Shown: positions 1-7,653 of the stretch, in pieces
Layout of the letters: the number at the start of each line of letters is the position of its first letter
How positions within the stretch are numbered: the first letter of the stretch is position 1
NCBI GenBank assembly: GCA_964551195.1
Contig: CAZKBI010000007.1
Span: forward strand, 1 to 45,009
DNA from: CAYZPB01 sp964551195
GTDB lineage: Bacteria > Bacillota > Bacilli > Tepidibacillales > Tepidibacillaceae
Length of the DNA: 45,009 nucleotides
Reading direction: 5' to 3'
The notes under the pieces: generated by a model
The model's database searches: none
The model's input: only the letters and a program-made list of their open reading frames with translations
What the model was told of the DNA's origin: nothing
Translations under genes and position numbers: made by a program

Positions 1-2
1 TT

Positions 3-1118
3 GTCTGGGTTGACCGTGAAGATGGAATGTTATTACATTACACATCTGGTTCAACCGGGAAGCCAAAGGGTGTTCTACACGTTCATAATGCGATGATTCA
101 GCATTATCAGACTGCTGAATGGGTCCTTGATTTAAAAGATGATGATATTTTCTGGTGCACAGCCGATCCAGGTTGGGTTACTGGTACGTCTTATGGTATT
201 TTCGCACCATGGCTGTACGGTGTGACAAATGTAGTTGTAGGTGGACGTTTTAAACCAGAAATTTGGTATCAGGCAATTGAAGATTACAAGATCACTGTCT
301 GGTATAGTGCTCCAACTGCATTTAGAATGTTGATGGGTGCTGATGAAGATATTCTTAAAAACTTCGATTTATCCTCTTTAAGACATGTTCTAAGTGTTGG
401 TGAACCGCTTAATCCTGAAGTGATTCGCTGGGGTTGGGAGCAGTTTGGTAAGCGGATTCATGATACATGGTGGATGACTGAGACAGGGGCACATATGATC
501 TGCAACTATCCCTCAATGGATATTCGACCTGGCTCAATGGGTAAACCTATTCCAGGGACAGACGCAGCAATTGTCGATGATGAAGGTGTCGAATTACCGC
601 CGTTAACGATGGGTAATCTTGCTTTAAAACGCGGTTGGCCTTCAATGATGCGTGCAATCTGGAATGACTCTGAAAAATTTGAATCTTATTTCATTAACGG
701 CTGGTATGTATCAGGCGACTCTGCTTATATGGATGAGGACGGTTACTTCTGGTTTCAGGGTCGTGTTGATGATGTAATTATGACTGCTGGTGAACGAGTT
801 GGTCCTTTCGAGGTTGAAAGCAAATTACTTGAGCACCCTGCTGTAGCAGAGGCTGGGGTAATTGGTAAGCCCGATCCGCTAAGAGGAGAGATTGTTAAAG
901 CATTTATCTCATTAAAACACGGATATGAGCCGAGCGATGAACTAAAAGAGGAAATTAGAAACTATGTAAAATTAGGTTTAGCTGCTCATGCTGCACCGCG
1001 TGAGATTGAATTTAAAGATAAATTACCAAAGACTAGAAGTGGTAAAATTATGCGGCGCGTTCTCAAAGCGTGGGAGCTCAATTTACCGGCAGGTGACCTA
1101 TCAACTTTAGATGATTAG
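3..1118 (+). CDS. acsA: Acetyl-CoA synthetase, 3' part (5' end outside window)
   Basis: Activates acetate to acetyl-CoA through an acetyl-adenylate in the cytoplasm. The frame is open from base 3, so the ATG at 27 is internal and the true start lies upstream of the window. The first residues lead into the AMP-binding loop YTSGSTGKPKG. The GWVTGTSYGIFAPW segment, the WWMTETGAH motif and the SGDSAYMDEDGYFWFQGR hinge region follow. The C-terminal PKTRSGKIMRR carries the lysine that is reversibly acetylated in this family. The sequence resembles the shorter Bacillus-type AcsA (about 570 residues) more than the proteobacterial Acs. No acuABC genes follow; a strong hairpin terminator ends the unit. 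About two thirds of the protein is visible. Confidence 0.93.
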   Translation, partial: VWVDREDGMLLHYTSGSTGKPKGVLHVHNAMIQHYQTAEWVLDLKDDDIFWCTADPGWVTGTSYGIFAPWLYGVTNVVVGGRFKPEIWYQAIEDYKITVWYSAPTAFRMLMGADEDILKNFDLSSLRHVLSVGEPLNPEVIRWGWEQFGKRIHDTWWMTETGAHMICNYPSMDIRPGSMGKPIPGTDAAIVDDEGVELPPLTMGNLALKRGWPSMMRAIWNDSEKFESYFINGWYVSGDSAYMDEDGYFWFQGRVDDVIMTAGERVGPFEVESKLLEHPAVAEAGVIGKPDPLRGEIVKAFISLKHGYEPSDELKEEIRNYVKLGLAAHAAPREIEFKDKLPKTRSGKIMRRVLKAWELNLPAGDLSTLDD

Positions 1119-1132
1119 AATAATTATAATAG

Positions 1133-1163
1133 ACTGGGTGCCAAGCATGGGCACCCAGTTTTT
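1133..1163 (+). terminator. Rho-independent terminator after acsA
   Basis: A perfect 10-bp stem (1133-1142 with 1150-1159, arm ACTGGGTGCC) closes a 7-base loop and is followed by a run of T. It lies 15 bases after the acsA stop and separates acsA from ald. Confidence 0.9.
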
Positions 1164-1222
1164 AAACAAATAGCGAAAAGTAATCATATTGGAGATAATA
1201 CTTCTCAAAATATGAAAACAGG

Positions 1223-1228
1223 TATAAT
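1223..1228 (+). promoter_or_regulatory. Possible -10 element for ald
   Basis: A perfect TATAAT lies 39 bases before the ald start. No good -35 hexamer is found at 16-18 bases, so this is a weak call based on the -10 alone and on ald following a terminator. Confidence 0.3.
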
Positions 1229-1266
1229 ATAGGAAATAAAATCAGACTAGGAGTGAGATTAGTAAA

Positions 1267-2385
1267 ATGAGAATAGGCGTGCCGAAAGAGATCAAGAATA
1301 ATGAGAACAGAGTTGCCATAACACCTTCTGGAATACAGATGTTATATCAAGCTGGTCATGAGGTTTATGTTGAAACAGCCGCCGGACATGAGAGTGGCTT
1401 TCAGGACCAAGATTACCAATCTGTTGGCGCTATTATTCTAGATGATCCTGCCGAAGTCTGGGAAAAAGCTGATATGATTTTAAAGGTTAAGGAGCCACTT
1501 CCACAGGAATATAAATATTTTCGTGAAGGTTTAATCGTTTTTACCTACCTACATCTTGCGAATGAGGGAGAACTGGCGGATGCCTTTCAAGCAGCTGGAA
1601 TGACAGCACTTGGCTATGAAACTGTTCAGCTTGAGAACAAAACATTACCATTACTAACGCCAATGAGTGAGGTTGCTGGCCGCATGTCGATTCAAATTGG
1701 TGCACATTTTCTGGAGAAGCAATATGGCGGTAAAGGAATGCTCCTAGGGGGAGTGCCTGGCGTTTTGTCATCGAATGTAATAATTATCGGTGGTGGAATT
1801 GTAGGTACAAACGCTGCAAAAATGGCGGCTGGCTTGGGTGCAAATGTTAGCATTATCGATATGAGTACTGATCGATTGCGCTATTTAGATGATATATTCG
1901 GCGGTAATATTAATGTTCTGATGTCAAATAGTTTTAATATTGCTGGTGCAGTAAAAAATGCTGACTTGCTAATTGGGGCTGTTCTTATACCAGGAGCGAA
2001 GGCTCCTACCTTGGTTACAGAAGATATGGTTAAATCGATGGAACCTGGATCAGTAATTGTTGATGTGGCGATTGACCAAGGTGGAATTGTTGAGACAATG
2101 GACCGTGCAAGCACGCATAATGATCCTATCTATTTCAAGCATGATATAATCCATTATGCAGTTTCTAATATGCCTGGTGCGGTTTCGCAGACATCTACAT
2201 TAGCATTGACGAATGTTACAATTCCCTATGCACTAGAGATTGCTGACAAGGGGCTCGAAACTGCGGCTCTTGAAAATAACGCAATCGCAAAAGGTATCAA
2301 TGTTTATAAGGGTCATATTGTTCATAAAGCAGTTGCTAAAAGTTTAAACTTACCTTACGTAGACATATATACATTAGTTAGCTAA
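1267..2385 (+). CDS. ald: Alanine dehydrogenase
   Basis: Catalyses the reversible NAD-dependent deamination of L-alanine to pyruvate and ammonium. The length of 372 residues is typical. The family's substrate and catalytic residues fall at their expected numbers: R15, K75 (in KVKEP), H96 (in YLHLAN) and D270 (in VDVAIDQGG). The Rossmann loop GGGIVG is at 175-180. The ATG follows an AGGAG ribosome site. The gene stands alone between two hairpins. Pyruvate from this enzyme could feed the 2-oxoacid:ferredoxin oxidoreductase further along; that link is inference. Confidence 0.97.
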   Translation: MRIGVPKEIKNNENRVAITPSGIQMLYQAGHEVYVETAAGHESGFQDQDYQSVGAIILDDPAEVWEKADMILKVKEPLPQEYKYFREGLIVFTYLHLANEGELADAFQAAGMTALGYETVQLENKTLPLLTPMSEVAGRMSIQIGAHFLEKQYGGKGMLLGGVPGVLSSNVIIIGGGIVGTNAAKMAAGLGANVSIIDMSTDRLRYLDDIFGGNINVLMSNSFNIAGAVKNADLLIGAVLIPGAKAPTLVTEDMVKSMEPGSVIVDVAIDQGGIVETMDRASTHNDPIYFKHDIIHYAVSNMPGAVSQTSTLALTNVTIPYALEIADKGLETAALENNAIAKGINVYKGHIVHKAVAKSLNLPYVDIYTLVS

Positions 2386-2397
2386 TTATAAAAGATA

Positions 2398-2424
2398 AGA
2401 AGTTCCTTCTCTTGAGGAACTTCT
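2398..2424 (+). terminator. Hairpin after ald, probable terminator
   Basis: A 10-bp perfect stem (2398-2407 with 2415-2424) lies 12 bases past the ald stop. The T tract behind it is short and mixed, so termination may be partial and xerD may be reached by read-through. Confidence 0.55.
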
Positions 2425-2466
2425 TCCTGGTTAAAACAATATATTATGTAAAGAAGGAAATCGGCG

Positions 2467-3354
2467 ATGAAAAAACTAGTTGACCAGTTTATTGATTATC
2501 TGTTAGTAGAAAGAGGGCTAGCTGAGAATACTTTGAATGCTTACCGGCATGATTTAAGTTTATATATGCAATATTTGGAGAAGAATAAAATTTATTGCAT
2601 TTCTGATACTAAGAGAACAAATATTATTTCTTTTTTAATAGAGCAGAAAGAGCAAGGGAGAGCGACCTCGACAATAGCAAGAAACATCGCTTCAATTCGT
2701 GCTTTCTATAAACATTTAGTACGTGACAAATATATTGAGAATGATCCATCGCTGAATCTTGATTCTCCTAAATTAGAGAAACATTTGCCGCGAGTTCTTA
2801 CGATGGAACAGATTGATTATCTACTTAGTCTGCCTGATACGACGAGTTTGCTAGGAGTTCGTGATAAAGCGATGTTAGAGTTGTTATATGCCACTGGGAT
2901 TCGTGTCTCTGAACTGGTTTCACTTAAACTTGAGGATTTGAATTTATCGATGGGTTTTGTTAAATGTTTAGGTAAGGGGTCAAAAGAAAGAATTATTCCA
3001 ATGGGAAGTCAAGCGGTTGATGCGCTAAGGCACTACCTTGATGAAAGCTATCCGCTTCTACAAAAATCACATTCAAATTCTTCGCTTTTTCTAAATCGTC
3101 ATGGTCGAGAACTGACAAGGCAGGGATTCTGGGGGATTCTAAAGAATTATGAGAAGAGAATGCATCTAGATTTCTCGATTACGCCGCATACAATTAGGCA
3201 CACTTTTGCGACTCATTTGCTAGAGAATGGTGCAGACCTGCGTTCTGTGCAGGAAATGCTTGGGCATGTTGATATATCAACAACACAAATTTATACACAA
3301 GTTACAAAAGCTCGTTTGCGCGAGGTATATAGTAAGACTCACCCGCGTGCATAA
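2467..3354 (+). CDS. xerD: Tyrosine recombinase XerD
   Basis: Site-specific recombinase that, with XerC, resolves chromosome dimers at dif. The length of 295 residues is typical. The N-terminal SAM-like DNA-binding domain spans about 1-90. The catalytic residues are all visible: R146 (ATGIRVSEL), K170 or K173, H241 and R244 (HTIRHTFATH), H267 (LGHVDISTT) and nucleophile Y276. The ATG is preceded by AAGGAAA. Its place next to lysA matches the chromosomal xerD (ripX) of Bacillus, with no phage genes nearby, so it is the housekeeping enzyme and not a mobile integrase. In B. subtilis the sigF and spoVA operons lie between this gene and lysA; here they are absent. Confidence 0.95.
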   Translation: MKKLVDQFIDYLLVERGLAENTLNAYRHDLSLYMQYLEKNKIYCISDTKRTNIISFLIEQKEQGRATSTIARNIASIRAFYKHLVRDKYIENDPSLNLDSPKLEKHLPRVLTMEQIDYLLSLPDTTSLLGVRDKAMLELLYATGIRVSELVSLKLEDLNLSMGFVKCLGKGSKERIIPMGSQAVDALRHYLDESYPLLQKSHSNSSLFLNRHGRELTRQGFWGILKNYEKRMHLDFSITPHTIRHTFATHLLENGADLRSVQEMLGHVDISTTQIYTQVTKARLREVYSKTHPRA

Positions 3355-3377
3355 AGAGTAAGACGAGGTGTAAGAAG

Positions 3378-3458
3378 ATGGATTTGGTATTGGCGCACAG
3401 CAAGATATTGTATTTTAAACTGAGCTTGCGAATGGCGCCGCAACTTGTAATACGGTGA
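3378..3458 (+). CDS. Possible 26-residue mini-ORF between xerD and lysA
   Basis: A short frame starts at ATG 3378 behind a GAGGTG-like ribosome site and ends at TGA 3458. The product would be 26 residues, basic and hydrophobic, with no recognised motif. It overlaps the predicted lysA promoter. It could be a chance frame or a scar of lost genes, and no function can be assigned. Confidence 0.2.
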   Translation: MDLVLAHSKILYFKLSLRMAPQLVIR

Positions 3459-3473
3459 TTTATATGGTATATT
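3445..3473 (+). promoter_or_regulatory. Predicted sigma-A promoter for lysA-scpAB
   Basis: TTGTAA at 3445-3450 and TATATT at 3468-3473 are separated by 17 bases, about 70 bases before the lysA start. No lysine riboswitch-like structure was recognised in the leader. Confidence 0.55.
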
Positions 3474-3541
3474 TTCATAAATTATTAATATTATTTTCTT
3501 GAGTTTATGTGTGAGATGATTTTACGTTATGGGGGAAAAAT

Positions 3542-4873
3542 ATGAAGTTACAAGGAACGTCACGTATTAATGAAAAAGGACATTTGGAAATTGGTGGAAG
3601 AGATACTATTGACCTAGTTGCAGAATTCGGGACGCCTTTATACGTGTTAGATGAGCAGAATGTTAGGGATAAAATGCGACAATATATAGATTCCTTTTCC
3701 GCTCACAAAATCCCTTTTCAGGTTGCCTATGCAAGCAAGGCCTTATCAACAAGCGCTCTTTATTTGATTGTTGAACAAGAGAAGCTTTCCCTAGACGTAG
3801 TTTCTGGTGGTGAATTATATACTGCAATTAATGCAGGCTTTCCCGTCGAACGCATTCACTTCCATGGGAATAATAAGCAGTATGATGAGATTGAATTAGC
3901 GATTGATACAGGTATTGGTGCTTTTGTGATAGATAATCTCTATGAGATTAAATTAATCAACGAAATTGCTGGCCAAAAAGGCAAAAAAGTTAAAGCCTTA
4001 CTCAGGATTACACCAAGTGTTGATGTGGATACGCATGAATATATCAGCACAGGAAAAGAGGATTCTAAATTTGGCTTTAACTTAATCGAACCAGCTTTAG
4101 CGGCTACAGAAGAAGTTTTGCGCTCAGACTCGATTGAATTACTTGGTTATCACTTTCACATCGGCTCTCAGTTATTTGATATGTCTGGATTTAGAGTAGC
4201 GATTCACCGTGCAACAGAATTATATAAAATAGTTGCAGAGCGTTATCAAGTCACGCTACCTGTTTTTAACACAGGCGGGGGTTTAGGAATTTATTATACT
4301 AGAAAAGATCAGCCTCTTTCGATCAAGAGTTACGTTGATGAGCTTATTGCAATCTGTAAGGAGTATTTCTCTGCGGCAGGACTTTCTCTTCCAGAGCTCT
4401 GGATAGAACCCGGCAGGAGTATTGTAGGCGAGGCAGGGACCACGCTTTATACTGTTGGTTCAATCAAGAATATACCGTCGGTACGCAAATATATTTCCAT
4501 TGATGGTGGGATGATGGATAATCCACGACCGGCACTATATCAGGCAGAATACGAGGGTGTTATCGCAAATCGGATGGTTGCAGGAGAATTTGAGCAGGAG
4601 ATAGTTACAGTTGCAGGGCGTGCTTGTGAATCAGGTGATATATTAATAAAGGATATTACTTTAAATGCGCCTGAATCAGGTGATATTCTGGCTGTTTTTT
4701 CTACAGGTGCTTATAATTACTCAATGGCAAGCAACTATAACCGGATTCCGCGACCAGCTCTAGTATTAGTAAAAGATAATGAAGCGGACTTAATTATAGA
4801 AAGAGAAAATTATCAGGATCTAATTTCTAAGGACAGAATACCAGAAAGATTACAACATCTGAGGAAGGGGTAA
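3542..4873 (+). CDS. lysA: Diaminopimelate decarboxylase
   Basis: PLP enzyme that decarboxylates meso-diaminopimelate to L-lysine, the last step of lysine synthesis. It has 443 residues and a fold-type III alanine-racemase-like barrel. K66 in YASKALS binds PLP. HFHIGSQ (204-210), the phosphate-binding GGGLG (245-249), EPGRS (289-293) and the active-site C362 of RACESGD are all present. It follows a GGGGG ribosome site and is separated from scpA by only 3 bases, so the two are probably cotranscribed. dapB, an earlier step, lies about 32 kb further on. Confidence 0.97.
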   Translation: MKLQGTSRINEKGHLEIGGRDTIDLVAEFGTPLYVLDEQNVRDKMRQYIDSFSAHKIPFQVAYASKALSTSALYLIVEQEKLSLDVVSGGELYTAINAGFPVERIHFHGNNKQYDEIELAIDTGIGAFVIDNLYEIKLINEIAGQKGKKVKALLRITPSVDVDTHEYISTGKEDSKFGFNLIEPALAATEEVLRSDSIELLGYHFHIGSQLFDMSGFRVAIHRATELYKIVAERYQVTLPVFNTGGGLGIYYTRKDQPLSIKSYVDELIAICKEYFSAAGLSLPELWIEPGRSIVGEAGTTLYTVGSIKNIPSVRKYISIDGGMMDNPRPALYQAEYEGVIANRMVAGEFEQEIVTVAGRACESGDILIKDITLNAPESGDILAVFSTGAYNYSMASNYNRIPRPALVLVKDNEADLIIERENYQDLISKDRIPERLQHLRKG

Positions 4874-4876
4874 AAA

Positions 4877-5632
4877 ATGGCCTACGAGATTAAGCTTGCT
4901 GCTTTTGAAGGACCGCTAGACTTACTGTTGCATTTAATTGAAAAAGAAGAGATGGACATCTACAAAATCGAGATTGCACCAATTACTGATCAGTATATTG
5001 CAGCGCTGCATCGCTTAGGGTTAGATGAAATTAGTGATTTCATCGTAATGGCGGCAACTCTACTCTATATAAAAAGCAAGCAATTGTTGCCAGTTCATCA
5101 AGAGTTAGTTGATGAAGAGGCTGAAGAGTTCGAGATTGATTCCCGCGAGGCGCTGATAGCCAAGCTGGTTGAATATAAGAAATATAAACATTTTGCAGAA
5201 ACATTAAGAGATTTAGAGAGTGAACGAAGCAACCTTTATACGCGCAGTTCGATTGATTTTGCGCCGTATTATTCTGATGAGAAAGAAAATCCGATTGGTG
5301 ATACGACACTCTTTCAATTAATCGCTGCATTTGACCATGTTCTACTAAAGCAAACATATAAACTACCCTATACGAGGGTGGAACGAGAGATTGCAACGGT
5401 CGAGGAAAAGATTGAAGAACTTTTAAAAATGTTAATTGATAATAATGGAACAATCATGCTCTCTGATATTTTCATACATAACCAATCAAGACAGCATTTA
5501 GTACTTACCTTTCTTGGGATGTTAGATCTGATCAAAGAAAACGCAGTATTTTGCGATCAGGATGAAAACTTTCAGGATATTCGAATTACTTATAATGTTA
5601 AATGGGGAGAGAGTAAATTTGGATTACAATAA
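4877..5632 (+). CDS. scpA: Segregation and condensation protein A
   Basis: Kleisin subunit that bridges SMC heads with ScpB in the bacterial condensin complex. It has 251 residues. The N-terminal kleisin signature AFEGPLDLLLHLIEKEEMDI is clear, and the C-terminal winged-helix part binds SMC. The ATG follows a GGAAGGGG site that lies in the end of lysA. The 3' end overlaps the true scpB start by 14 bases, which suggests translational coupling of the two partners. Confidence 0.96.
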   Translation: MAYEIKLAAFEGPLDLLLHLIEKEEMDIYKIEIAPITDQYIAALHRLGLDEISDFIVMAATLLYIKSKQLLPVHQELVDEEAEEFEIDSREALIAKLVEYKKYKHFAETLRDLESERSNLYTRSSIDFAPYYSDEKENPIGDTTLFQLIAAFDHVLLKQTYKLPYTRVEREIATVEEKIEELLKMLIDNNGTIMLSDIFIHNQSRQHLVLTFLGMLDLIKENAVFCDQDENFQDIRITYNVKWGESKFGLQ

Positions 5633-6161
5633 GATTAAAGCAATCATCGAAGGTCTACTATTTGCAGTGGGTGAAGAGGGAATTGAATTGCGGCAAATAG
5701 CGGACATAATTGAATTAGAGACTGAGTCAACCTATGACCTTATTACCGATTTAATGAACGATTATAAACGAGATCAACGTGGAATTCAGCTAGTCCAATA
5801 TGGTGACTCTTTTCAGTTAACAACGCTTCCTGAGCATGCAGAATATTTTGAGAAACTAGTCTATCTACCAAGTCGGGCAACGCTCTCGCAGGCTTCGTTA
5901 GAAACACTTGGGATAGTCTGCTATAAACAACCGGTAACAAAAGCTGAGATCGATGAGCTACGTGGTGTGCAGTCAGATAGTGCTATTCGCACATTGTTAA
6001 GTAAAGAACTAATTAAAGAGGCTGGACGGAAGGATACTCTTGGACGACCGATCTTATATGCAACTACGGAAGAGTTTTTAGAGTATTTTGGTTTAGAGAA
6101 TCTTGAACAGCTACCTCCGTTAATTGAAGATTTAGAACAGGAAGGCATAATTGCCATTTAA
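5619..6161 (+). CDS. scpB: Segregation and condensation protein B
   Basis: Dimeric winged-helix partner of ScpA in the SMC complex. The best start is TTG 5619, eight bases after GGGGAGAG, giving 180 residues beginning LDYNKIKAIIEGLLFAVGEE, which matches the usual ScpB N-terminus. The longer frame from ATG 5562 would overlap scpA by 71 bases and adds residues foreign to the family. Two winged-helix domains span about 5-85 and 90-165. In B. subtilis dacB, spmA and spmB lie between this gene and rluB; here rluB follows after 32 bases. Confidence 0.94.
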   Translation: MDYNKIKAIIEGLLFAVGEEGIELRQIADIIELETESTYDLITDLMNDYKRDQRGIQLVQYGDSFQLTTLPEHAEYFEKLVYLPSRATLSQASLETLGIVCYKQPVTKAEIDELRGVQSDSAIRTLLSKELIKEAGRKDTLGRPILYATTEEFLEYFGLENLEQLPPLIEDLEQEGIIAI

Positions 6162-6193
6162 TAGAGTTTGATAAAATTGAAAGGATGAAAAAC

Positions 6194-6916
6194 TTGGAAA
6201 GATTGCAGAAAGTTATCGCCCAAGCAGGTGTCTGTTCACGAAGAATGGCTGAACAGTTGATACAAGCGGGTAAGGTTACTGTTAACGGTAAGATAGTTCA
6301 AGAACTCGGTGTAAAGGTAGATCCTTCTAAGGATAGAATCCGCGTTAATGGTGAAGAAATATATATAGATGATGAGCGGGTTGTGATAGTTTTCAATAAA
6401 CCATCACGAGTAATTACTACTATGAGCGATCCACAGAACAGAGTTAAGGTAATCGATTATATTGATCTAGGTTATCGGGTTTTTCCAATAGGACGATTAG
6501 ACTATGAGACAGAGGGTCTTCTGTTACTAACTAATGATGGTGAATTAGCTAATAAGCTAATGCATCCGAAATATATGGTAAACAAAGTATATGATGTTAC
6601 TATTAAGGGGGAGCTTAAAAAGGAAGATTTAAAAGCATTAAGGGAAGGTGTCAAACTAGCAGATGGTATTACAGCACCAGCACACGTTCGTGTAATATCT
6701 AAACTTAAAAATCGGAGATCAGTAATTTCAATTACGATCTATGAAGGACGAAAGCGTCAAGTTAGAAGGATGTTTAAAACCTTAGGCTACGAAATTGAAA
6801 AGTTGAAAAGAACTGAGTACAGTTTTTTAGATCTTGGTAATCTAAATAGCGGGGAGTACAGGTTTTTGTCGAAAAAAGAGATAGATAGGTTGAGAGAGTT
6901 AAATAATTTAGTTTAA
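6194..6916 (+). CDS. rluB: 23S rRNA pseudouridine synthase RluB
   Basis: RsuA-family enzyme that makes a pseudouridine in 23S rRNA. An S4 RNA-binding domain (ERLQKVIAQAGVCSRRMAE) opens the protein. The catalytic motif GRLDYETEGLLLLTNDGEL holds the nucleophile D103, and RKRQVRRM follows in the C-terminal half. TTG 6194 is preferred because AAAGGA lies eight bases before it and the product then starts MERLQKVI like its relatives; ATG 6185 touches the ribosome site. This gives 240 residues. resD follows after 11 bases, probably in one unit. Confidence 0.93.
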   Translation: MERLQKVIAQAGVCSRRMAEQLIQAGKVTVNGKIVQELGVKVDPSKDRIRVNGEEIYIDDERVVIVFNKPSRVITTMSDPQNRVKVIDYIDLGYRVFPIGRLDYETEGLLLLTNDGELANKLMHPKYMVNKVYDVTIKGELKKEDLKALREGVKLADGITAPAHVRVISKLKNRRSVISITIYEGRKRQVRRMFKTLGYEIEKLKRTEYSFLDLGNLNSGEYRFLSKKEIDRLRELNNLV

Positions 6917-6927
6917 GGGGTGAGAAA

Positions 6928-7653
6928 ATGGAAAAAAACAGGGAATATAAAATTCTAATTGTTGATGATGAAAGCAGAATTAGAAGATTATTGAAGATGT
7001 ACTTAGAACTAGAAGGCTATTTAACTGAAGAAGCTGGTGACGGACTGTCTGCCTTGGAAATGGCTCTAAACAATGACTATGACTTAATCTTGCTTGACTT
7101 GATGCTGCCTGAGATGGATGGTTTTAAGGTGTGTGAAAAGATCAGAGAGGTCAAGTCAACGCCAATTATTATGCTAACGGCTAAGGGCGAAGAAATCAAC
7201 CGAGTACAGGGGTTTGAAATTGGTGCTGACGATTATGTTGTGAAGCCTTTTAGTCCGCGTGAAGTGATTTATCGAGTAAAGGCTATACTAAAGAGAGCTT
7301 CTGCGACCACTTACCTTACAACAGAACCTAGTAAAACTAATTACGTAACTGTTTATGATAATTTAGTTATTGACAATGATGCACATAGTGTGACGGTCGA
7401 TGGCATTGAGGTGAGTTTAACTCCTAAAGAGTACGAGTTATTATTATATCTTGTGAGCTCGCCTGATAAGGTTTTTACGCGTGAAGAATTACTTAAAGAT
7501 GTCTGGAATTATGTTTTCTTCGGTGACTTAAGAACAGTAGATACTCATATTAAGAGATTACGTGAGAAAATCAACAAAATTTCCCCAAAAACAGCAAAGA
7601 TGATTATTACCGTCTGGGGAGTTGGATACAAGTTTGGGGTGTCAAATAAGTGA
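6928..7653 (+). CDS. resD: Response regulator ResD
   Basis: OmpR/PhoB-type regulator. In Bacillus ResD governs respiration and the response to oxygen limitation and nitric oxide. It has 241 residues. The receiver domain (about 8-120) has the acidic pair in VDDE, the phosphoacceptor D57 in DLILLDLMLPEMDG, and a KPFSPRE switch region. The C-terminal winged helix (about 140-238) ends RTVDTHIKRLREKINK...VWGVGYKF. The likeness to B. subtilis ResD runs through the whole protein, including AKGEEINRVQGFE. Its TGA overlaps the GTG start of resE. The resABC genes that precede it in B. subtilis are missing. Confidence 0.94.
   Translation: MEKNREYKILIVDDESRIRRLLKMYLELEGYLTEEAGDGLSALEMALNNDYDLILLDLMLPEMDGFKVCEKIREVKSTPIIMLTAKGEEINRVQGFEIGADDYVVKPFSPREVIYRVKAILKRASATTYLTTEPSKTNYVTVYDNLVIDNDAHSVTVDGIEVSLTPKEYELLLYLVSSPDKVFTREELLKDVWNYVFFGDLRTVDTHIKRLREKINKISPKTAKMIITVWGVGYKFGVSNK

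Noticed and set aside
27..29. ATG at 27 as the start of acsA
   Set aside because: The frame is open to the window edge and the upstream codons encode the expected WVDREDG lead-in, so this Met is internal.
2467..3354. Tyrosine recombinase as sign of a prophage or integrative element
   Set aside because: All features match housekeeping XerD in its usual Bacilli neighbourhood, and there are no phage or att-like sequences nearby.
3459..3541. Lysine riboswitch before lysA
   Set aside because: The leader is too short and no L-box core or terminator hairpin was recognised.
5040..5453. 137-residue reverse-strand frame inside scpA
   Set aside because: It lies wholly within a well-supported gene on the other strand, has no ribosome site or recognisable motif, and is a shadow frame.
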